The notes beneath the pieces are model-generated. The model was not told where the DNA came from, did not search any database, and worked only from the letters and a program-made list of their open reading frames with translations. From positions 602,324-666,323 of the forward strand of contig NZ_KI515774.1 in NCBI RefSeq assembly GCF_000478175.1: 64,000 bases of DNA. The letters are read 5' to 3'. Positions within the stretch are counted from its first letter, which is position 1, and each line of letters starts with the position of its first letter. This document shows positions 18,781 through 28,936 of the stretch, in pieces. The stretch is from Corynebacterium sp. KPL1814. Lineage in GTDB: Bacteria; Actinomycetota; Actinomycetes; Mycobacteriales; Mycobacteriaceae. The translations under genes and the position numbers were made by a program.

Positions 18781-20565
18781 GTGCGTACCGTGGAACGCAG
18801 ATTAGGCACCACACGGTGGTGGGGTCGCCGTCCCAAAATCACAGTAGTTGCGGCAGGGCTTTCCGCCCTTGCGCTGGCAGCGGCCTCGTGCAGCAGTGGC
18901 GAATCCGATAGCGGTGACCAATCCGCGCCCAGCGATCCGGAGTCCTATAACTACACCGGATATATGGTCAACTCCCAGCTGGCAACGACGAATGCCGGTA
19001 CCGCCTTTGGCAGCACCACTTCAGCGGCACAGCTTTCGACGCGCCTTTATCCCGGCCTTTTTGTGCCGGGGCCCTCTGGACAGCTTATTCCCAATGCGGA
19101 TTTAGTAGAGACCGAGGAGCTTCCGCCCGCAGGAGATAGCGATCAGGAAAGCGTGCGTTTGACGCTAGCCGATGACGCCACGTTCTCCGATGGCACCCCC
19201 GTTACCTGCGATGATTACCTGCTTGCCTATAAGGCTGGCACGCACCCGGTTGAATTTGCCTCGCATATGCCGCTGATGAATGACATCGCAGATATCGAGT
19301 GCGCACCGCACAGCAAGGCCTTTACGCTGACTTTCCAGAAAGACCAGGGACATCGGTGGCGCCAAATGTTTGGCCCTGGCACCGTCATGCCTGCACACGC
19401 GCTCGCGCAGAAGGCGGATTTGACCGTAGAAGAACTCAACGCGGCATTGCACACAGAAGACATGGCGACGCTGCAGCCGGTAGCGGATTTGTGGCGCTAC
19501 GGTTTTTCCACCGCCAAGGATGACTTTGACCCCGAGTTGCAGGTGTCTTACGGCCCATTTACCGCGGATAAGGTTGGCGATTCTGGCGAGGTTTTCTTAA
19601 AAGCCAATGAGCAGTATCGCGGTGACAAACCTGCCTTGGATCGCCTCGTCGTTTGGCCGAGTACTGCCGACGCACAGGAACTCGCGGATAAGGGCGTTCT
19701 CAAGGTGGCAGATTCCGCCACTGCAGCGCCTGACTGGCTCTCAGGGAACGCAAGCAAGGACGCAGAATCCGAGGAAGGCAACGAAGCCCCCGAATCCAAA
19801 AACGGATCTGACTCGAATAAAGAAGGCAACTCCAATGGGGAGGACCCCGCGGGCGCAGAGAAAACCGAGTTTGAGACGACCACCGAGGTGGGCCTGCAAA
19901 CCGACACACTGACGCTATCGCAGGCTGGGATTTTTGCAGAACCTTCCGCTAGGAAGGCATTCGCTGCCTGCGTGGACCAAGCAGCTATGGCGCAAAAGAG
20001 CTCCGAAGTATCTGGTGTCAATGTTCCACCGGCTTATCTGCGCACCGTCTCTGTCGAGGATCCGGTAGCCCAAACACTAGGATCGGTGGCGAAGGATTAC
20101 GAGGGAACGGACATGACTGCGGCTGGCCAGTTGAACGGGACCACCATCAAGGTGGGCTACGTTGGCCCAGATAAGCGCTATCAGGCGATGGTCGATGCGC
20201 TGCGCGCCTCCTGTGAACCGGCGGGCATTACCATCGAGGATGCTGCGGAGGAGAAACTATCGCAGTTTTATCTCAACCCTGATCCAGAAACGGGGGAGCC
20301 AACCATCGACGCCTTCTTGGGAGCGGTCGATCCGCTGACCGAGTACTCTGCCGCTGATTCCAGCATCAAAAACTCCGTTCAGCTCAAGGAGCAGGAAGAG
20401 CAGCTGTGGGAGAGTGTTCCCTCCATTCCGGTCGCTGCACAGCCGCGCGTGTTTATCGTTCACCGCGACGTGGAGGGTGTCCTGCCGTACACTGGCATCT
20501 CGGGCATCGGCTGGAATATGGACCGGTGGCGCGTATCGGCACAAGAACCTGTGGAAAAGGCCTAG
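18781..20565 (+). CDS. ABC transporter substrate-binding lipoprotein, family 5 (peptide type)
   Basis: 594 residues. A lipoprotein signal (lipobox AAASC, Cys about 37) precedes a peptide/nickel-type binding fold, recognisable from FSDGTPVTCDDYLLAYK and the two-lobed length. A low-complexity Ser/Asn/Glu stretch (about 320-365) interrupts the second lobe and may be a disordered insert. No permease or ATPase gene is nearby; the orphan position between secF and apt is conserved in mycobacteria (dppE-like lipoprotein). Ligand unknown. GTG 18781 is the likely start. Confidence 0.85.
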   Translation: MRTVERRLGTTRWWGRRPKITVVAAGLSALALAAASCSSGESDSGDQSAPSDPESYNYTGYMVNSQLATTNAGTAFGSTTSAAQLSTRLYPGLFVPGPSGQLIPNADLVETEELPPAGDSDQESVRLTLADDATFSDGTPVTCDDYLLAYKAGTHPVEFASHMPLMNDIADIECAPHSKAFTLTFQKDQGHRWRQMFGPGTVMPAHALAQKADLTVEELNAALHTEDMATLQPVADLWRYGFSTAKDDFDPELQVSYGPFTADKVGDSGEVFLKANEQYRGDKPALDRLVVWPSTADAQELADKGVLKVADSATAAPDWLSGNASKDAESEEGNEAPESKNGSDSNKEGNSNGEDPAGAEKTEFETTTEVGLQTDTLTLSQAGIFAEPSARKAFAACVDQAAMAQKSSEVSGVNVPPAYLRTVSVEDPVAQTLGSVAKDYEGTDMTAAGQLNGTTIKVGYVGPDKRYQAMVDALRASCEPAGITIEDAAEEKLSQFYLNPDPETGEPTIDAFLGAVDPLTEYSAADSSIKNSVQLKEQEEQLWESVPSIPVAAQPRVFIVHRDVEGVLPYTGISGIGWNMDRWRVSAQEPVEKA

Positions 20566-20615
20566 GCCTTTTCCGCTCCTAAATTAATTCTCGCTATTTA
20601 GTTGCAAGGAAGATG

Positions 20616-21161
20616 ATGACTTCTCACTACGAATCAGCAGCACAAGCTTTGAGCGACAAGGTGCGCCTTGTGCAGGACTTTCCAGAAGAAGGAATTCTTT
20701 TTGAAGACCTCACACCGGTATTAGCCGATCCTGAGGCATTTCAGGCCGTTGTTGATGGCCTCGCCGCCGCGTGTGAGGAGTTGGGAGCGGATCTCATTGG
20801 TGGCTTGGATGCCCGCGGGTTCCTGCTGGGCTCTGCCGTGGCGTACAAGCTGGGCTTGGGTATTTTGGCCATTCGCAAGAAGGGCAAGCTTCCGCCGCCG
20901 GTATATACCGAGGAATACGAACTGGAATATGGTTCGGCGGCGTTGGAGATCCCCGCCAGCGGCGTTGATGTAAAGGGCAAGCGCGTGGTGCTTGTCGATG
21001 ACGTCCTGGCCACCGGCGGCACCCTCCACGGCGCCAAGCTGCTTCTTGAGTCTGCGGGCGCCGAGGTAGCGGGCAACGTCGTGGTGCTCGAAGTTAAGGG
21101 GCTTAACGGCCGTGAACGCTTATCGGGCCCGCCGCTCATTGTGCTGGATGACGCTGACTAA
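20616..21161 (+). CDS. apt: Adenine phosphoribosyltransferase
   Basis: 181 residues. The PRPP-binding motif [14 protein letters not shown] is intact (about residues 127-140), as are the [10 protein letters not shown] and YELEYG segments typical of APRT. It converts adenine and PRPP to AMP. Two adjacent ATGs exist; 20616 sits better after AAGGA than 20613. It lies immediately before rel, the usual actinobacterial neighbour. Confidence 0.95.
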   Translation: MTSHYESAAQALSDKVRLVQDFPEEGILFEDLTPVLADPEAFQAVVDGLAAACEELGADLIGGLDARGFLLGSAVAYKLGLGILAIRKKGKLPPPVYTEEYELEYGSAALEIPASGVDVKGKRVVLVDDVLATGGTLHGAKLLLESAGAEVAGNVVVLEVKGLNGRERLSGPPLIVLDDAD

Positions 21162-21246
21162 GATGGTGTGTCTAAGCTAGATCACACGATCTGGAAAGGC
21201 TCTGCAGTCAGCAATATAGGCTGCGGCATTGTGAAGGGCGGTAGAG

Positions 21247-23541
21247 ATGGCCACGGATAAGTCAGCAAAACGCCAGGCTAATAACGGGATGCGGAGCATG
21301 TCTGCCCGCCTTGCCCGGTCACTGACCGGCGGGCGGGTCAAGATTAACCCGGTGCTCGATCCCCTCATGTCCATTCACCGGAAATTCCACCCCAAAGCGG
21401 ATGCGGAATTGCTCAACGCTGCCTATAACACCGCAGAAAGGCTGCATGAGGGAGTATTCCGTAAGTCGGGCGAGCCGTATATTACCCACCCGCTAGCCGT
21501 GGCTACGATCGCCGCGGAAATCGGCATGGATACCACCACCATCGTTGCAGCACTCTTGCACGATACGGTGGAGGATACCGAGTACACGCTGGAGGATCTG
21601 ACTCGCGACTTCGGGCCCGAAGTGGCCCGGCTTGTTGATGGCGTGACCAAGCTGGACAAGGTGGCCCTGGGTGTTGCGGCGGAAGCCGAGACCATCCGGA
21701 AGATGATCGTCGCCATGGCCAACGATCCGCGCGTGCTGGTCATCAAGGTCAGCGACCGTCTGCACAATATGCGCACTATGCGCTTTTTGCCGCCGGAAAA
21801 GCAGGCCAAGAAGGCGCGCCAGACGCTAGAGGTCATCGCCCCCTTGGCCCACCGGTTGGGCATGGCGAGCGTGAAATGGGAGTTAGAGGATCTGTCTTTT
21901 GCCATCCTCTATCCCAAAAAGTACGACGAAATCGTGCGCATGGTGGCAGAGCGCGCGCCCTCGCGCGATCGCGCCCTGAAGGAAATCATCAACCAAGTGG
22001 GCGCCGCCTTAAAGGAAAATGGCATCGAGGCCGAAGTAATGGGCCGGCCGAAGCATTACTGGTCTATCTATCAAAAGATGGTCGTGCGCGGCCGCGAGTT
22101 TGCGGAGATCTTCGACTTGGTGGGCATCCGCGTATTGGTGGATGATATCAATAGCTGTTACGCCGCCATTGGTGTTGTGCACTCCATCTACCAGGCCCTG
22201 CCTGGGCGTTTTAAGGACTATATTTCCTCCCCGCGCTTCGGCGTCTACCAGTCTTTGCACACCACAGTGCTCGCGGATGGCGGAGCAACCCTTGAGGTGC
22301 AGGTCCGCACGCACGAGATGCACTACAACGCCGAATTCGGCGTCGCTGCGCACTGGCGCTATAAGGAAACAAAGGGAAAGAATTCTGGGCACCAAGAAGA
22401 GGTGGACCAGATGGCTTGGATGCGTCAGCTGCTGGACTGGCAGAAGGAAGCGGCAGACCCCAATGAATTCCTTGATTCCCTGCGCTATGACCTGACGGCG
22501 CGCCAGATCTTCGCCTTTACCCCGAAGGGCGATGTGGTGGATCTGCCGGCGGGCTCTACTCCGGTCGATTTCGCCTACGCCGTGCATACGGAGGTTGGCC
22601 ACCGCTGCATTGGTGCCAAGGTTAACGGTAAATTGGTGGCGCTAGAATCGCCACTGAAATCCGGCGACAAGGTAGAAATCTTTACCTCCAAGGATCCCAA
22701 TGCCGGTCCATCGCGCGATTGGCAGGAATTCTTGGTCTCCCCGCGGGCGAAGGCAAAGGTCCGCCAGTGGTTTGCCAAGGAAAGGCGTGAGGAGCATCTT
22801 GAAGCCGGGCGCGATGCCTTGGCTACTGAGGTGCAGCGCGGCGGCTTGCCGATGCACCGCCTGTTTACCGCCAGCTCCATGAAGCAGGTGGCAGAACAGT
22901 TGCACTATTCTGATGTCGATGCCCTGTACACTGCCATCGGCGCAGGACACGTCTCCGCACAACACGTGGCCAACCAATTGGTCGCTATGTTCGGCGACCG
23001 CGATGATGCCGTGGATGCGCTGGCTTCTCGAACCCCGCTGTCGGAGCTCGAGCAGTCCCGCGCGCAGCATACCAAGGACTCCGCCTCCGGCACGGGCATC
23101 TTGGTGGAGGGAAGCCCCGATGTCATGGCTAAGCTTGCGAAGTGCTGCCAGCCGGTGCCTGGGGACGCCATTTTTGGCTTTGTCACCCGTGGCGGGGGAG
23201 TGTCGGTGCACCGTGCGGACTGCGCCAACGCGGAAAAGCTTAAATCTGAGCCGGAGCGCATGCTGAAGGTGGAGTGGTCCTCTGGCACCTCTTCTACCGG
23301 TGCGTTTTCTGCCACGCTGCAGCTTGAGGCATTGGACCGTCAGGGCCTGCTGTCTGAGCTAACGCGGGTATTAAGCGATCAGAACATCAATGTGTTGACT
23401 ATGAATTCGAACCGCGGCGAGGACCAAATTGCCACGATGCGATTTACCTTCTCTGTCTCGGATACCAAACAGCTGGGCTCGTTGATGACGACGTTGCGCA
23501 ATACCGAGGGCGTCTTTGACGTCTACCGCGTGACTGCCTAA
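21247..23541 (+). CDS. rel: Bifunctional (p)ppGpp synthetase/hydrolase
   Basis: 764 residues with all Rel domains: HD hydrolase ([10 protein letters not shown], about residue 100), synthetase ([13 protein letters not shown] and [12 protein letters not shown], about 260-310), TGS ([21 protein letters not shown]), a Cys-containing zinc-finger-like segment (KCCQPVPGD) and a C-terminal ACT domain. Both active sites look intact, so it should make and degrade the alarmone. ATG 21247 is used. No terminator was seen after it; the 190-base gap holds a -10-like TATATT at 23697 for the next gene. Confidence 0.96.
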   Translation: MATDKSAKRQANNGMRSMSARLARSLTGGRVKINPVLDPLMSIHRKFHPKADAELLNAAYNTAERLHEGVFRKSGEPYITHPLAVATIAAEIGMDTTTIVAALLHDTVEDTEYTLEDLTRDFGPEVARLVDGVTKLDKVALGVAAEAETIRKMIVAMANDPRVLVIKVSDRLHNMRTMRFLPPEKQAKKARQTLEVIAPLAHRLGMASVKWELEDLSFAILYPKKYDEIVRMVAERAPSRDRALKEIINQVGAALKENGIEAEVMGRPKHYWSIYQKMVVRGREFAEIFDLVGIRVLVDDINSCYAAIGVVHSIYQALPGRFKDYISSPRFGVYQSLHTTVLADGGATLEVQVRTHEMHYNAEFGVAAHWRYKETKGKNSGHQEEVDQMAWMRQLLDWQKEAADPNEFLDSLRYDLTARQIFAFTPKGDVVDLPAGSTPVDFAYAVHTEVGHRCIGAKVNGKLVALESPLKSGDKVEIFTSKDPNAGPSRDWQEFLVSPRAKAKVRQWFAKERREEHLEAGRDALATEVQRGGLPMHRLFTASSMKQVAEQLHYSDVDALYTAIGAGHVSAQHVANQLVAMFGDRDDAVDALASRTPLSELEQSRAQHTKDSASGTGILVEGSPDVMAKLAKCCQPVPGDAIFGFVTRGGGVSVHRADCANAEKLKSEPERMLKVEWSSGTSSTGAFSATLQLEALDRQGLLSELTRVLSDQNINVLTMNSNRGEDQIATMRFTFSVSDTKQLGSLMTTLRNTEGVFDVYRVTA

Positions 23542-23734
23542 CCGCCTTCCCGCGCGGCTACCTCCCTGTGCGGTTGCTTGATAGAGCAAAGCGCGGGCGA
23601 CGCGCACGTGACGATTGCGTGAACTCTTGGCGGAGGAAAGGTAAAAGCCCAGTTCACGGGCGTTATGCTTCCTGCGAATTGGTTAAGAAAGCGGTATATA
23701 TTGTCTGAATGCTTTCTACGACACAGGAGTAATT

Positions 23735-25774
23735 ATGCAGTTCCGCCGCATTGGCCAGTTGGTGGCCGCTACCACCGTCACCGCCGTCGCGCTGTCTGGC
23801 ACACACGCCCTAGCGCAGGAGGATACGACCACCATCTCGGTTACCAATATCACCGACTTGCACGGCCACCTGGAAGATGGCCTGAGCGAGCCTGCTAAGG
23901 CGGGCGATGAAATTGGCGTGGCTCGCCTGCAATCGCTTATCAAGCAGGTCAACGAAGGCCAGGAGTTCAACCTCACCTCTTCGGGCGATAACGTGGGCGG
24001 TTCTGCATTCGTCTCGGCCATCTCGGATGACAAATACACCCTGGAAGCGCTCAATGCCATGGGGATGAAGGTCACCGCGGTGGGCAACCACGAATTCGAC
24101 AAGGGCACCGAGGACCTAACGGACTGTATCGAGCCAGCGTCTGACTATCCCATCCTCGGCGCCAATGTATTAAAAGACGGCAAGCCGCTCTTGGATGCCT
24201 CTCATGTGGAAGAAATCGACGGCGTGAAGGTCGGCTACGTCGGCACCGTCACCCAAAACACCAAGTTCAAGGTGTCTGCGGCAAAGATTCCGGGCGTTAC
24301 CTTTACCGATCCCGTTGAGGCAACGAATAAGGAAGCCACCCGCTTGAAGGAAAGCGGCGAGGCAGATGTCGTGGTCTCCCTCTTTCACGAAGATGCAGAG
24401 GAATACGCAAAGGGCTTTAATAAGGACGTCGATATCCTCTTTGGTGGCGATACCCACCAGACCACCCAGGGCACGGTTGAACGCGACGGCGCGCTGCCAC
24501 TGCAGTGGGCGCAAGGCTACGAGTACGGCAAGCTGCTTAACGATGCCGATATTACCTTCGACAAGGCCGCGGGCAAGGTGAAAAGCATTGATCTCAAGCA
24601 GTACGACGCGACTGCTGCGGCGCAGGTAGAACCCGATGCTGACATTACGGGCATCGTTAAGAAGGCACAGGATGAAGCCGAGGTAGAAGGCTCGAAGAGC
24701 GCTGGCACAGTCGAAACCGACTTGTTCCGCGGTTCCGATGAGGGGCAAAAGCCAGGCTCTAACCGCGGTGTCGAGTCCACCCTGAATAACTTCATCGCGG
24801 AAGGGCAGCGCTATGCCTTGAGCAAGCAGGTGGGTGAGGACATTGACCTCGGCGTCATGAATGCCGGCGGAGTGCGCGCCGATTTGCAGGGTGGCGACGT
24901 CACCTACAAGGACATCTTTGAGGTCCAGCCGTTTGGTAACTCCGTTATTACCGCGAAGGTCTCCGGCAAGGACTTCATTACCGCACTGGAAAACCAGTGG
25001 CAGGAGGGTAGTAGGCCGCGTCTTGCCATGGGGCTTTCCAATAACGTGCAGGTGGTCTATGACCACAAGGCCTCCCAGGGTGAGCGCGTCAAGTCCGTCA
25101 CCATCAACGGCGAGCCCCTTGACCCGTACAAGGACTATTCCATCGCGCTTTCTTCCTTCCTTGCTTCCAGCGACAGCGAAAAGGGCGGCGATGGTTACTT
25201 TGAGGCAAGCTCCATCAAGGACAAGAACGATGTGGGATACATGGATGCCCAGGCCATGATCGACTACATTGCGTCCGGCGAGTCCGAGGTCCGCAAGGGA
25301 CAGGGCCAAATTGGCGCCCACATCGATGGCGAAATTGCCCCAGGTAAAGAAATCACCGTCGATTTGTCCAGCTTGAACTACACCAGTGAGGGCGAGCCAA
25401 TGGCTAAGACGGTTACGGTGAAGTTGGGGGATGAGGAAGTAACCGCCGATATCGATAATTCCAAGCAGGAAAGCGATGACCAATTTGGCGAGCGCGGACG
25501 CGCGCAGGTGACGCTGACCGTGCCAGAAGGACTCACCGGCTCCCAGAACCTAGAAATCACCACAGACGCCGGCACTCAAGCCATCCTACCCGTGGAATTG
25601 GGTGATGCCGATGGTGCCCCGGAGGTACCGCAAGGTTCCTCCTTTGGTGGCGCAGCCCTTGCCATCGTGGCGGCACTAGCGGCAGGAATCGCCATTATTG
25701 GTTTGCACCCCCAGGTGCTGCCGGCACCGCTGCGGGCCATCTTTGATGACCTGCGCAAGTCCTTTCACATCTAA
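23735..25774 (+). CDS. Secreted 5'-nucleotidase / 2',3'-cyclic phosphodiesterase (UshA family)
   Basis: 679 residues. A Sec signal peptide (1-28, ending ALAQ) is followed by a metallophosphatase domain with NITDLHGHLED, the GNHEFD motif and LFGGDTHQT metal-site segments, then the 5'-nucleotidase C-terminal domain (NAGGVRADLQGG, EVQPFGNSV). A second short beta domain and one C-terminal transmembrane helix (about 635-655) suggest anchoring to the membrane. It likely releases phosphate and nucleosides outside the cell. A perfect-stem terminator follows. Confidence 0.93.
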   Translation: MQFRRIGQLVAATTVTAVALSGTHALAQEDTTTISVTNITDLHGHLEDGLSEPAKAGDEIGVARLQSLIKQVNEGQEFNLTSSGDNVGGSAFVSAISDDKYTLEALNAMGMKVTAVGNHEFDKGTEDLTDCIEPASDYPILGANVLKDGKPLLDASHVEEIDGVKVGYVGTVTQNTKFKVSAAKIPGVTFTDPVEATNKEATRLKESGEADVVVSLFHEDAEEYAKGFNKDVDILFGGDTHQTTQGTVERDGALPLQWAQGYEYGKLLNDADITFDKAAGKVKSIDLKQYDATAAAQVEPDADITGIVKKAQDEAEVEGSKSAGTVETDLFRGSDEGQKPGSNRGVESTLNNFIAEGQRYALSKQVGEDIDLGVMNAGGVRADLQGGDVTYKDIFEVQPFGNSVITAKVSGKDFITALENQWQEGSRPRLAMGLSNNVQVVYDHKASQGERVKSVTINGEPLDPYKDYSIALSSFLASSDSEKGGDGYFEASSIKDKNDVGYMDAQAMIDYIASGESEVRKGQGQIGAHIDGEIAPGKEITVDLSSLNYTSEGEPMAKTVTVKLGDEEVTADIDNSKQESDDQFGERGRAQVTLTVPEGLTGSQNLEITTDAGTQAILPVELGDADGAPEVPQGSSFGGAALAIVAALAAGIAIIGLHPQVLPAPLRAIFDDLRKSFHI

Positions 25775-25804
25775 TTAGGAATCCAAATCCTGCGGATACA
25801 CTAA

Positions 25805-25846
25805 AAGCGCTTTTCCTCGCTTACAGGGGGAAAAGCGCTTATTTTT
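25805..25846 (+). terminator. Rho-independent terminator after the nucleotidase gene
   Basis: A 12-bp perfect stem AAGCGCTTTTCC/GGAAAAGCGCTT is followed by ATTTTT. It starts 30 bases after the stop codon. Confidence 0.9.
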
Positions 25847-25883
25847 CTGTGCTGTGTCTTGCATCCTAGTAACCTCAAAAGCC

Positions 25884-26456
25884 GTGGATATCTTTGAACG
25901 GTTTTTACGCGAGGCTACTTTTCAACTAGGAATCGAGCTACATCGAGTTCCTGTTGTCATGTTGTCTACATTAGGCATCTATCTCGCCTTTATGGTCTTG
26001 GTGAAGCTTTTTGGTTCCCGCGTATTGACCTCCATGACGGCCTCTGACGCGATCATCATCATTATGTTCGGTGCTGTTGCCGGGCGTGTGATCATTGGTG
26101 TTCCGCCCACATTAGCGGCGGGTGTTATTGGGCTGACCACGCTGATGGCCCTGGAAGCTGCATTCGGTACCATCCGCAAGGTGGTGAAGTGGACGCGATT
26201 TTTGGATCGCCGTCCTGTTCTCATCGTCTTTCAGGGCGAGATGATTGACGATAATCTCACCGTGTCTCACATCACTCGCTCTGACGTGTATTCCGCGGTG
26301 CGAAAGGCTGGTTTAGCCCGCATGGAAGACGTTCAGATCATGGTTTTAGAGCCCACCGGGCATATATCTGTCATTAAGAATGGTCAGGACATAGACCCCG
26401 ATATCTTTAATGACCTCGTTGGCTCTGGGTATATCAAACAGGCCAAAGAGTCTTAA
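25884..26456 (+). CDS. DUF421 (YetF-like) membrane protein
   Basis: About 190 residues: three transmembrane helices (about 18-35, 45-65, 72-90) followed by a cytoplasmic DUF421/YetF domain with RPVLIVFQGEMIDDNL and a conserved Arg-Ser-Asp segment. Function unknown. The start is uncertain: GTG 25884 gives the VDIFERF N-terminus typical of YetF proteins; GTG 25854 in the same frame is also open. Neither has a Shine-Dalgarno, so a leaderless mRNA is possible. Confidence 0.8.
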   Translation: MDIFERFLREATFQLGIELHRVPVVMLSTLGIYLAFMVLVKLFGSRVLTSMTASDAIIIIMFGAVAGRVIIGVPPTLAAGVIGLTTLMALEAAFGTIRKVVKWTRFLDRRPVLIVFQGEMIDDNLTVSHITRSDVYSAVRKAGLARMEDVQIMVLEPTGHISVIKNGQDIDPDIFNDLVGSGYIKQAKES

Positions 26457-26501
26457 GGATTTGATAGAGGGGGGAGAACTTCAGAACTACCTTCCGTATA
26501 G

Positions 26502-26531
26502 CCGCCGTGCAGTTCAATAAGAGCACGGCGG
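26502..26531. terminator. Hairpin between convergent genes
   Basis: A 9-bp GC-rich stem CCGCCGTGC/GCACGGCGG with a 12-nt loop sits between the ends of the DUF421 gene and the convergent small secreted protein gene. No clear T-run is present on either strand, so bidirectional termination is only probable. Confidence 0.5.
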
Positions 26532-26558
26532 TTAATCGCCCTCAAGGCGCGTTAGCGT

Positions 26559-26906
26559 TTAGAAAGGAAGTTTGAAGTTCTTTAGAAGGTCATCGATGTT
26601 GATGTACTTATTGGCGAAAGCGAAGAGAGTACCCAGTGCGCCGACCGCGGCAGTAATAACTTCGATCCAGGCCTTGACGGACTCAGGATTCGCGTCCTTG
26701 GAAGACAAGTCTTGCGTTTTCTTGGCATCGTTTTGCTTGTTTGCGTCAGAATCAATGTTTTGGCTAGCAGTGCCGGTGGAGGTGGTAGTAGCACTCTGAG
26801 CAACGGTGTCCGCATTCTCCGCGGCAGTGGCCACGGTGGTGCCAGCGAGAGTAACGGACAGGGCGGTTGCGCCGGCGAGGAAGGCCTTGCGGGAGAAAAG
26901 CTTCAT
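26559..26906 (-). CDS. Small secreted protein of unknown function
   Basis: 115 residues. A clear signal peptide (1-32, ending ATAAEN) is followed by a Ser/Thr/Asn/Asp-rich, probably disordered stretch (about 33-75) and a C-terminal pair of helices (about 76-115; SVKAWIEVITAAVGALGTLF is strongly amphipathic or hydrophobic). I recognise no family. The build recalls small secreted corynebacterial envelope or pore-forming peptides, but that is inference. ATG 26906 has AGGA 8 bases upstream; a start at 26936 would add ten residues without a ribosome site. The upstream 220 bases are AT-rich and probably hold its promoter. Confidence 0.78.
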   Translation of the reverse strand: MKLFSRKAFLAGATALSVTLAGTTVATAAENADTVAQSATTTSTGTASQNIDSDANKQNDAKKTQDLSSKDANPESVKAWIEVITAAVGALGTLFAFANKYINIDDLLKNFKLPF

Positions 26907-27129
26907 TGTGTTTCCTATCAAGCTTGTGGTGTTCAAATTTTTTAGATATTAGACGGCTGCGTGACTGTCTGAATTACCCAAGCTGAGTTTAATAAAAAAC
27001 ATTATCAATAAGGAATGGGGGGGTTTGAAGGGGGTGATTAATCCAGATGGAGAGTATAGAAAGGATGTGCTTTCTGGAGTTACGTGCAGGTAGGAGGGTG
27101 GTCAAGGCAAAGCATCGGATATGAAAATG

Positions 27130-27172
27130 CCCCAGCGCCACGCCACGATTTAGTTCGTGCGTTGCGCTGGGG
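27130..27172. terminator. Long hairpin downstream of the cyclophilin gene
   Basis: CCCCAGCGC and GCGCTGGGG arms, extended by imperfect pairing through ACG/CGT bases, enclose a short loop. It lies 55 bases past the cyclophilin stop on the minus strand, where a short T-rich run (CATTTTC) follows. Confidence 0.6.
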
Positions 27173-27227
27173 TGAGGAAAAGGTAGAGGGAATGGAGGGA
27201 GGCATCGGCAAGCGCCGATGCCGCAGA

Positions 27228-28112
27228 CTAGGCCTTTACCGTAGCCTTTTTGATCTTTACCTCTTCTGCAGGCTTGCCATCCTTCTGGCCGCCTGGATTG
27301 TCACCTTGATTACCGGTGTCTACGCCGGCCTTGGCAATCTTGTCTAGGGTCTTTAAGCCATCTTCGGTGATGGTGCCGAAGTAGGTGTAGTTAGGAGGTA
27401 ACTCCGAGTCATCGTAGTTAAGGAAGAACTGGGAGCCGTTGGTATCCGGACCGCTATTGGCCATAGCAACGGAGCCGCGGGGGTAGACAACGGGGTTTTG
27501 TGCGTCCTCGTCATCAGTTTCATCGGTGGGGTATTCATCAGCAAAGCTGAAGCCTGGGCCGCCGGAACCGGAACCGGTGGGATCGCCGCATTGGAGCACA
27601 TTCAAGCCACCAGAGGTCATGCGGTGGCAGACGGTGTCATCGTAGAAGCCGGAGTCAGCCAGTTCCGAAATGGCGTGGGTGGTGCAAGGCGCGGTGGCGC
27701 GGTCTAGGTCCATCTCGATCGGGCCCTGGGTGGTATCGAAGGATACGGTGACAGTGCCCTCGGTGGAAATATCCTTGCCGTCGGGCTTCTTGGCACCGTG
27801 GCCATCCTGCCCATTGTCCTCATACTCGCACTGAACGGTTGCCGGCAGGGCTTCCGCGCGCTTGCCGCTCAAGGGCTCCGCCTTGGGGGTTTCCTGCGTG
27901 GTCTGAGCTTCCGAGGTATCTTCCGCCTGGATGTCGCCCTCAGAGCCATCGCGGGTGGAGAGGAAGTAAATTCCTCCCGCGATGCCGAGGATGACGACGA
28001 GCGAGGCTAAGGCGACACCAAAAGGACGAGTCTTTTGTTTGCGGTCACGGGACTTTAGCTCGCGGTCGAGCTTGTGCAGCGCGTCTTCTCCGCGCTTTTT
28101 ATTATCTGGCAC
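27228..28112 (-). CDS. Membrane-anchored cyclophilin-type peptidyl-prolyl isomerase
   Basis: 294 residues. A basic cytoplasmic N-terminus (1-30) is followed by one transmembrane helix (about 31-52), an acidic Glu/Thr linker (about 55-80) and a cyclophilin domain (about 110-290) with GSVAMANSGPDTNGSQFFLNY, the core active-site segment. It should catalyse proline isomerisation outside the cell, aiding folding of exported proteins. The rel-ppi-MBL-hisS neighbourhood matches mycobacteria. Divergent from tpx. Confidence 0.93.
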   Translation of the reverse strand: MPDNKKRGEDALHKLDRELKSRDRKQKTRPFGVALASLVVILGIAGGIYFLSTRDGSEGDIQAEDTSEAQTTQETPKAEPLSGKRAEALPATVQCEYEDNGQDGHGAKKPDGKDISTEGTVTVSFDTTQGPIEMDLDRATAPCTTHAISELADSGFYDDTVCHRMTSGGLNVLQCGDPTGSGSGGPGFSFADEYPTDETDDEDAQNPVVYPRGSVAMANSGPDTNGSQFFLNYDDSELPPNYTYFGTITEDGLKTLDKIAKAGVDTGNQGDNPGGQKDGKPAEEVKIKKATVKA

Positions 28113-28268
28113 CGTGGGACAACCTTTCTAGCGATTATCGGTGACGTGTCTCAACTAGGACGATTTTAGCGGCTTTGCGGACGTGGGGCTGACTTGGCTC
28201 GGGGATTGGCATCAGCAATAAGCGGTGAGCTATAGCGGGGAAGCAAAAGTATCAGTACGCTCGGGGCC

Positions 28269-28766
28269 ATGGCTGAAGTTAAATTTTCTGACGAACCTAC
28301 CCAAACCGCTGGTGAACTTCCCGCAGTAGGGGAGCCCATCCCAGAGTTCACCCTCGTTGGCACCGACCTTTCTGAGGTCACCAATAAGGATTTCGAGGGC
28401 AAGCGCCTCGTTATCTCGATTTTCCCTTCCATCGATACGGGTGTGTGCCAGCAGCAGCTGCGCACCTTTAATGAAAAGGCTGCGGGCCTAGACAATACCG
28501 TTGTCTTGTCCGTCTCCCGCGACCTACCCTTCGCGCTGGATCGTTTCTGCGCCGCAGAGGGCATTGAAAACGTGGACACCGCGTCCGATTTCCGCTCCGA
28601 TTTTGGCGAGAAGTTCGGCGTGACCTTGCAAGGCTCCCCACTCAAGGGCCTATTGGCACGCTCCGTTGTAGTCACCGACGCTGACCACAAGGTCATTTAC
28701 AACGAGTTGGTGCCGGAGGTAACCACTGAGCCGGACTACGACAAGGCTCTTGCAGCCCTGCAATAA
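28269..28766 (+). CDS. tpx: Thiol peroxidase, atypical 2-Cys peroxiredoxin
   Basis: 165 residues. The peroxidatic Cys is in [10 protein letters not shown] and the resolving Cys in [13 protein letters not shown], the Tpx arrangement; [20 protein letters not shown] is the usual N-terminal strand pair. It reduces hydroperoxides with thioredoxin. Insertion into the rel-hisS neighbourhood is local; a terminator isolates it. Confidence 0.96.
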   Translation: MAEVKFSDEPTQTAGELPAVGEPIPEFTLVGTDLSEVTNKDFEGKRLVISIFPSIDTGVCQQQLRTFNEKAAGLDNTVVLSVSRDLPFALDRFCAAEGIENVDTASDFRSDFGEKFGVTLQGSPLKGLLARSVVVTDADHKVIYNELVPEVTTEPDYDKALAALQ

Positions 28767-28795
28767 AGCTTTAAGCTGGCAGGCTCATTAAATCC

Positions 28796-28855
28796 AGCAC
28801 CCAGCCTTGCCCACAACCCTCCGTGGCTGTGGGCGCGAAGGTTGGGTGCTTTTTA
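28796..28855 (+). terminator. Rho-independent terminator after tpx
   Basis: A long stem begins AGCACCCAGCCTT and closes with AAGGTTGGGTGCT, with an inner GCCCAC/GTGGGC stem, and is followed by TTTTT. Confidence 0.85.
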
Positions 28856-28936
28856 CATGCTTGCTTCGTACTAGAATCCAGAGTGCCGATGCGATCAGGG
28901 AGGCGCGATGGGTGCGAGCCTCGTTAGACTTGAGCC

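Noticed and set aside
18781..20565. Complete peptide ABC transporter
   Set aside because: Only the binding lipoprotein is present; no permease or ATPase genes adjoin it.
24170..25483. 437-codon open frame on the minus strand
   Set aside because: Antisense shadow of the secreted nucleotidase gene; composition is typical of a high-GC mirror frame.
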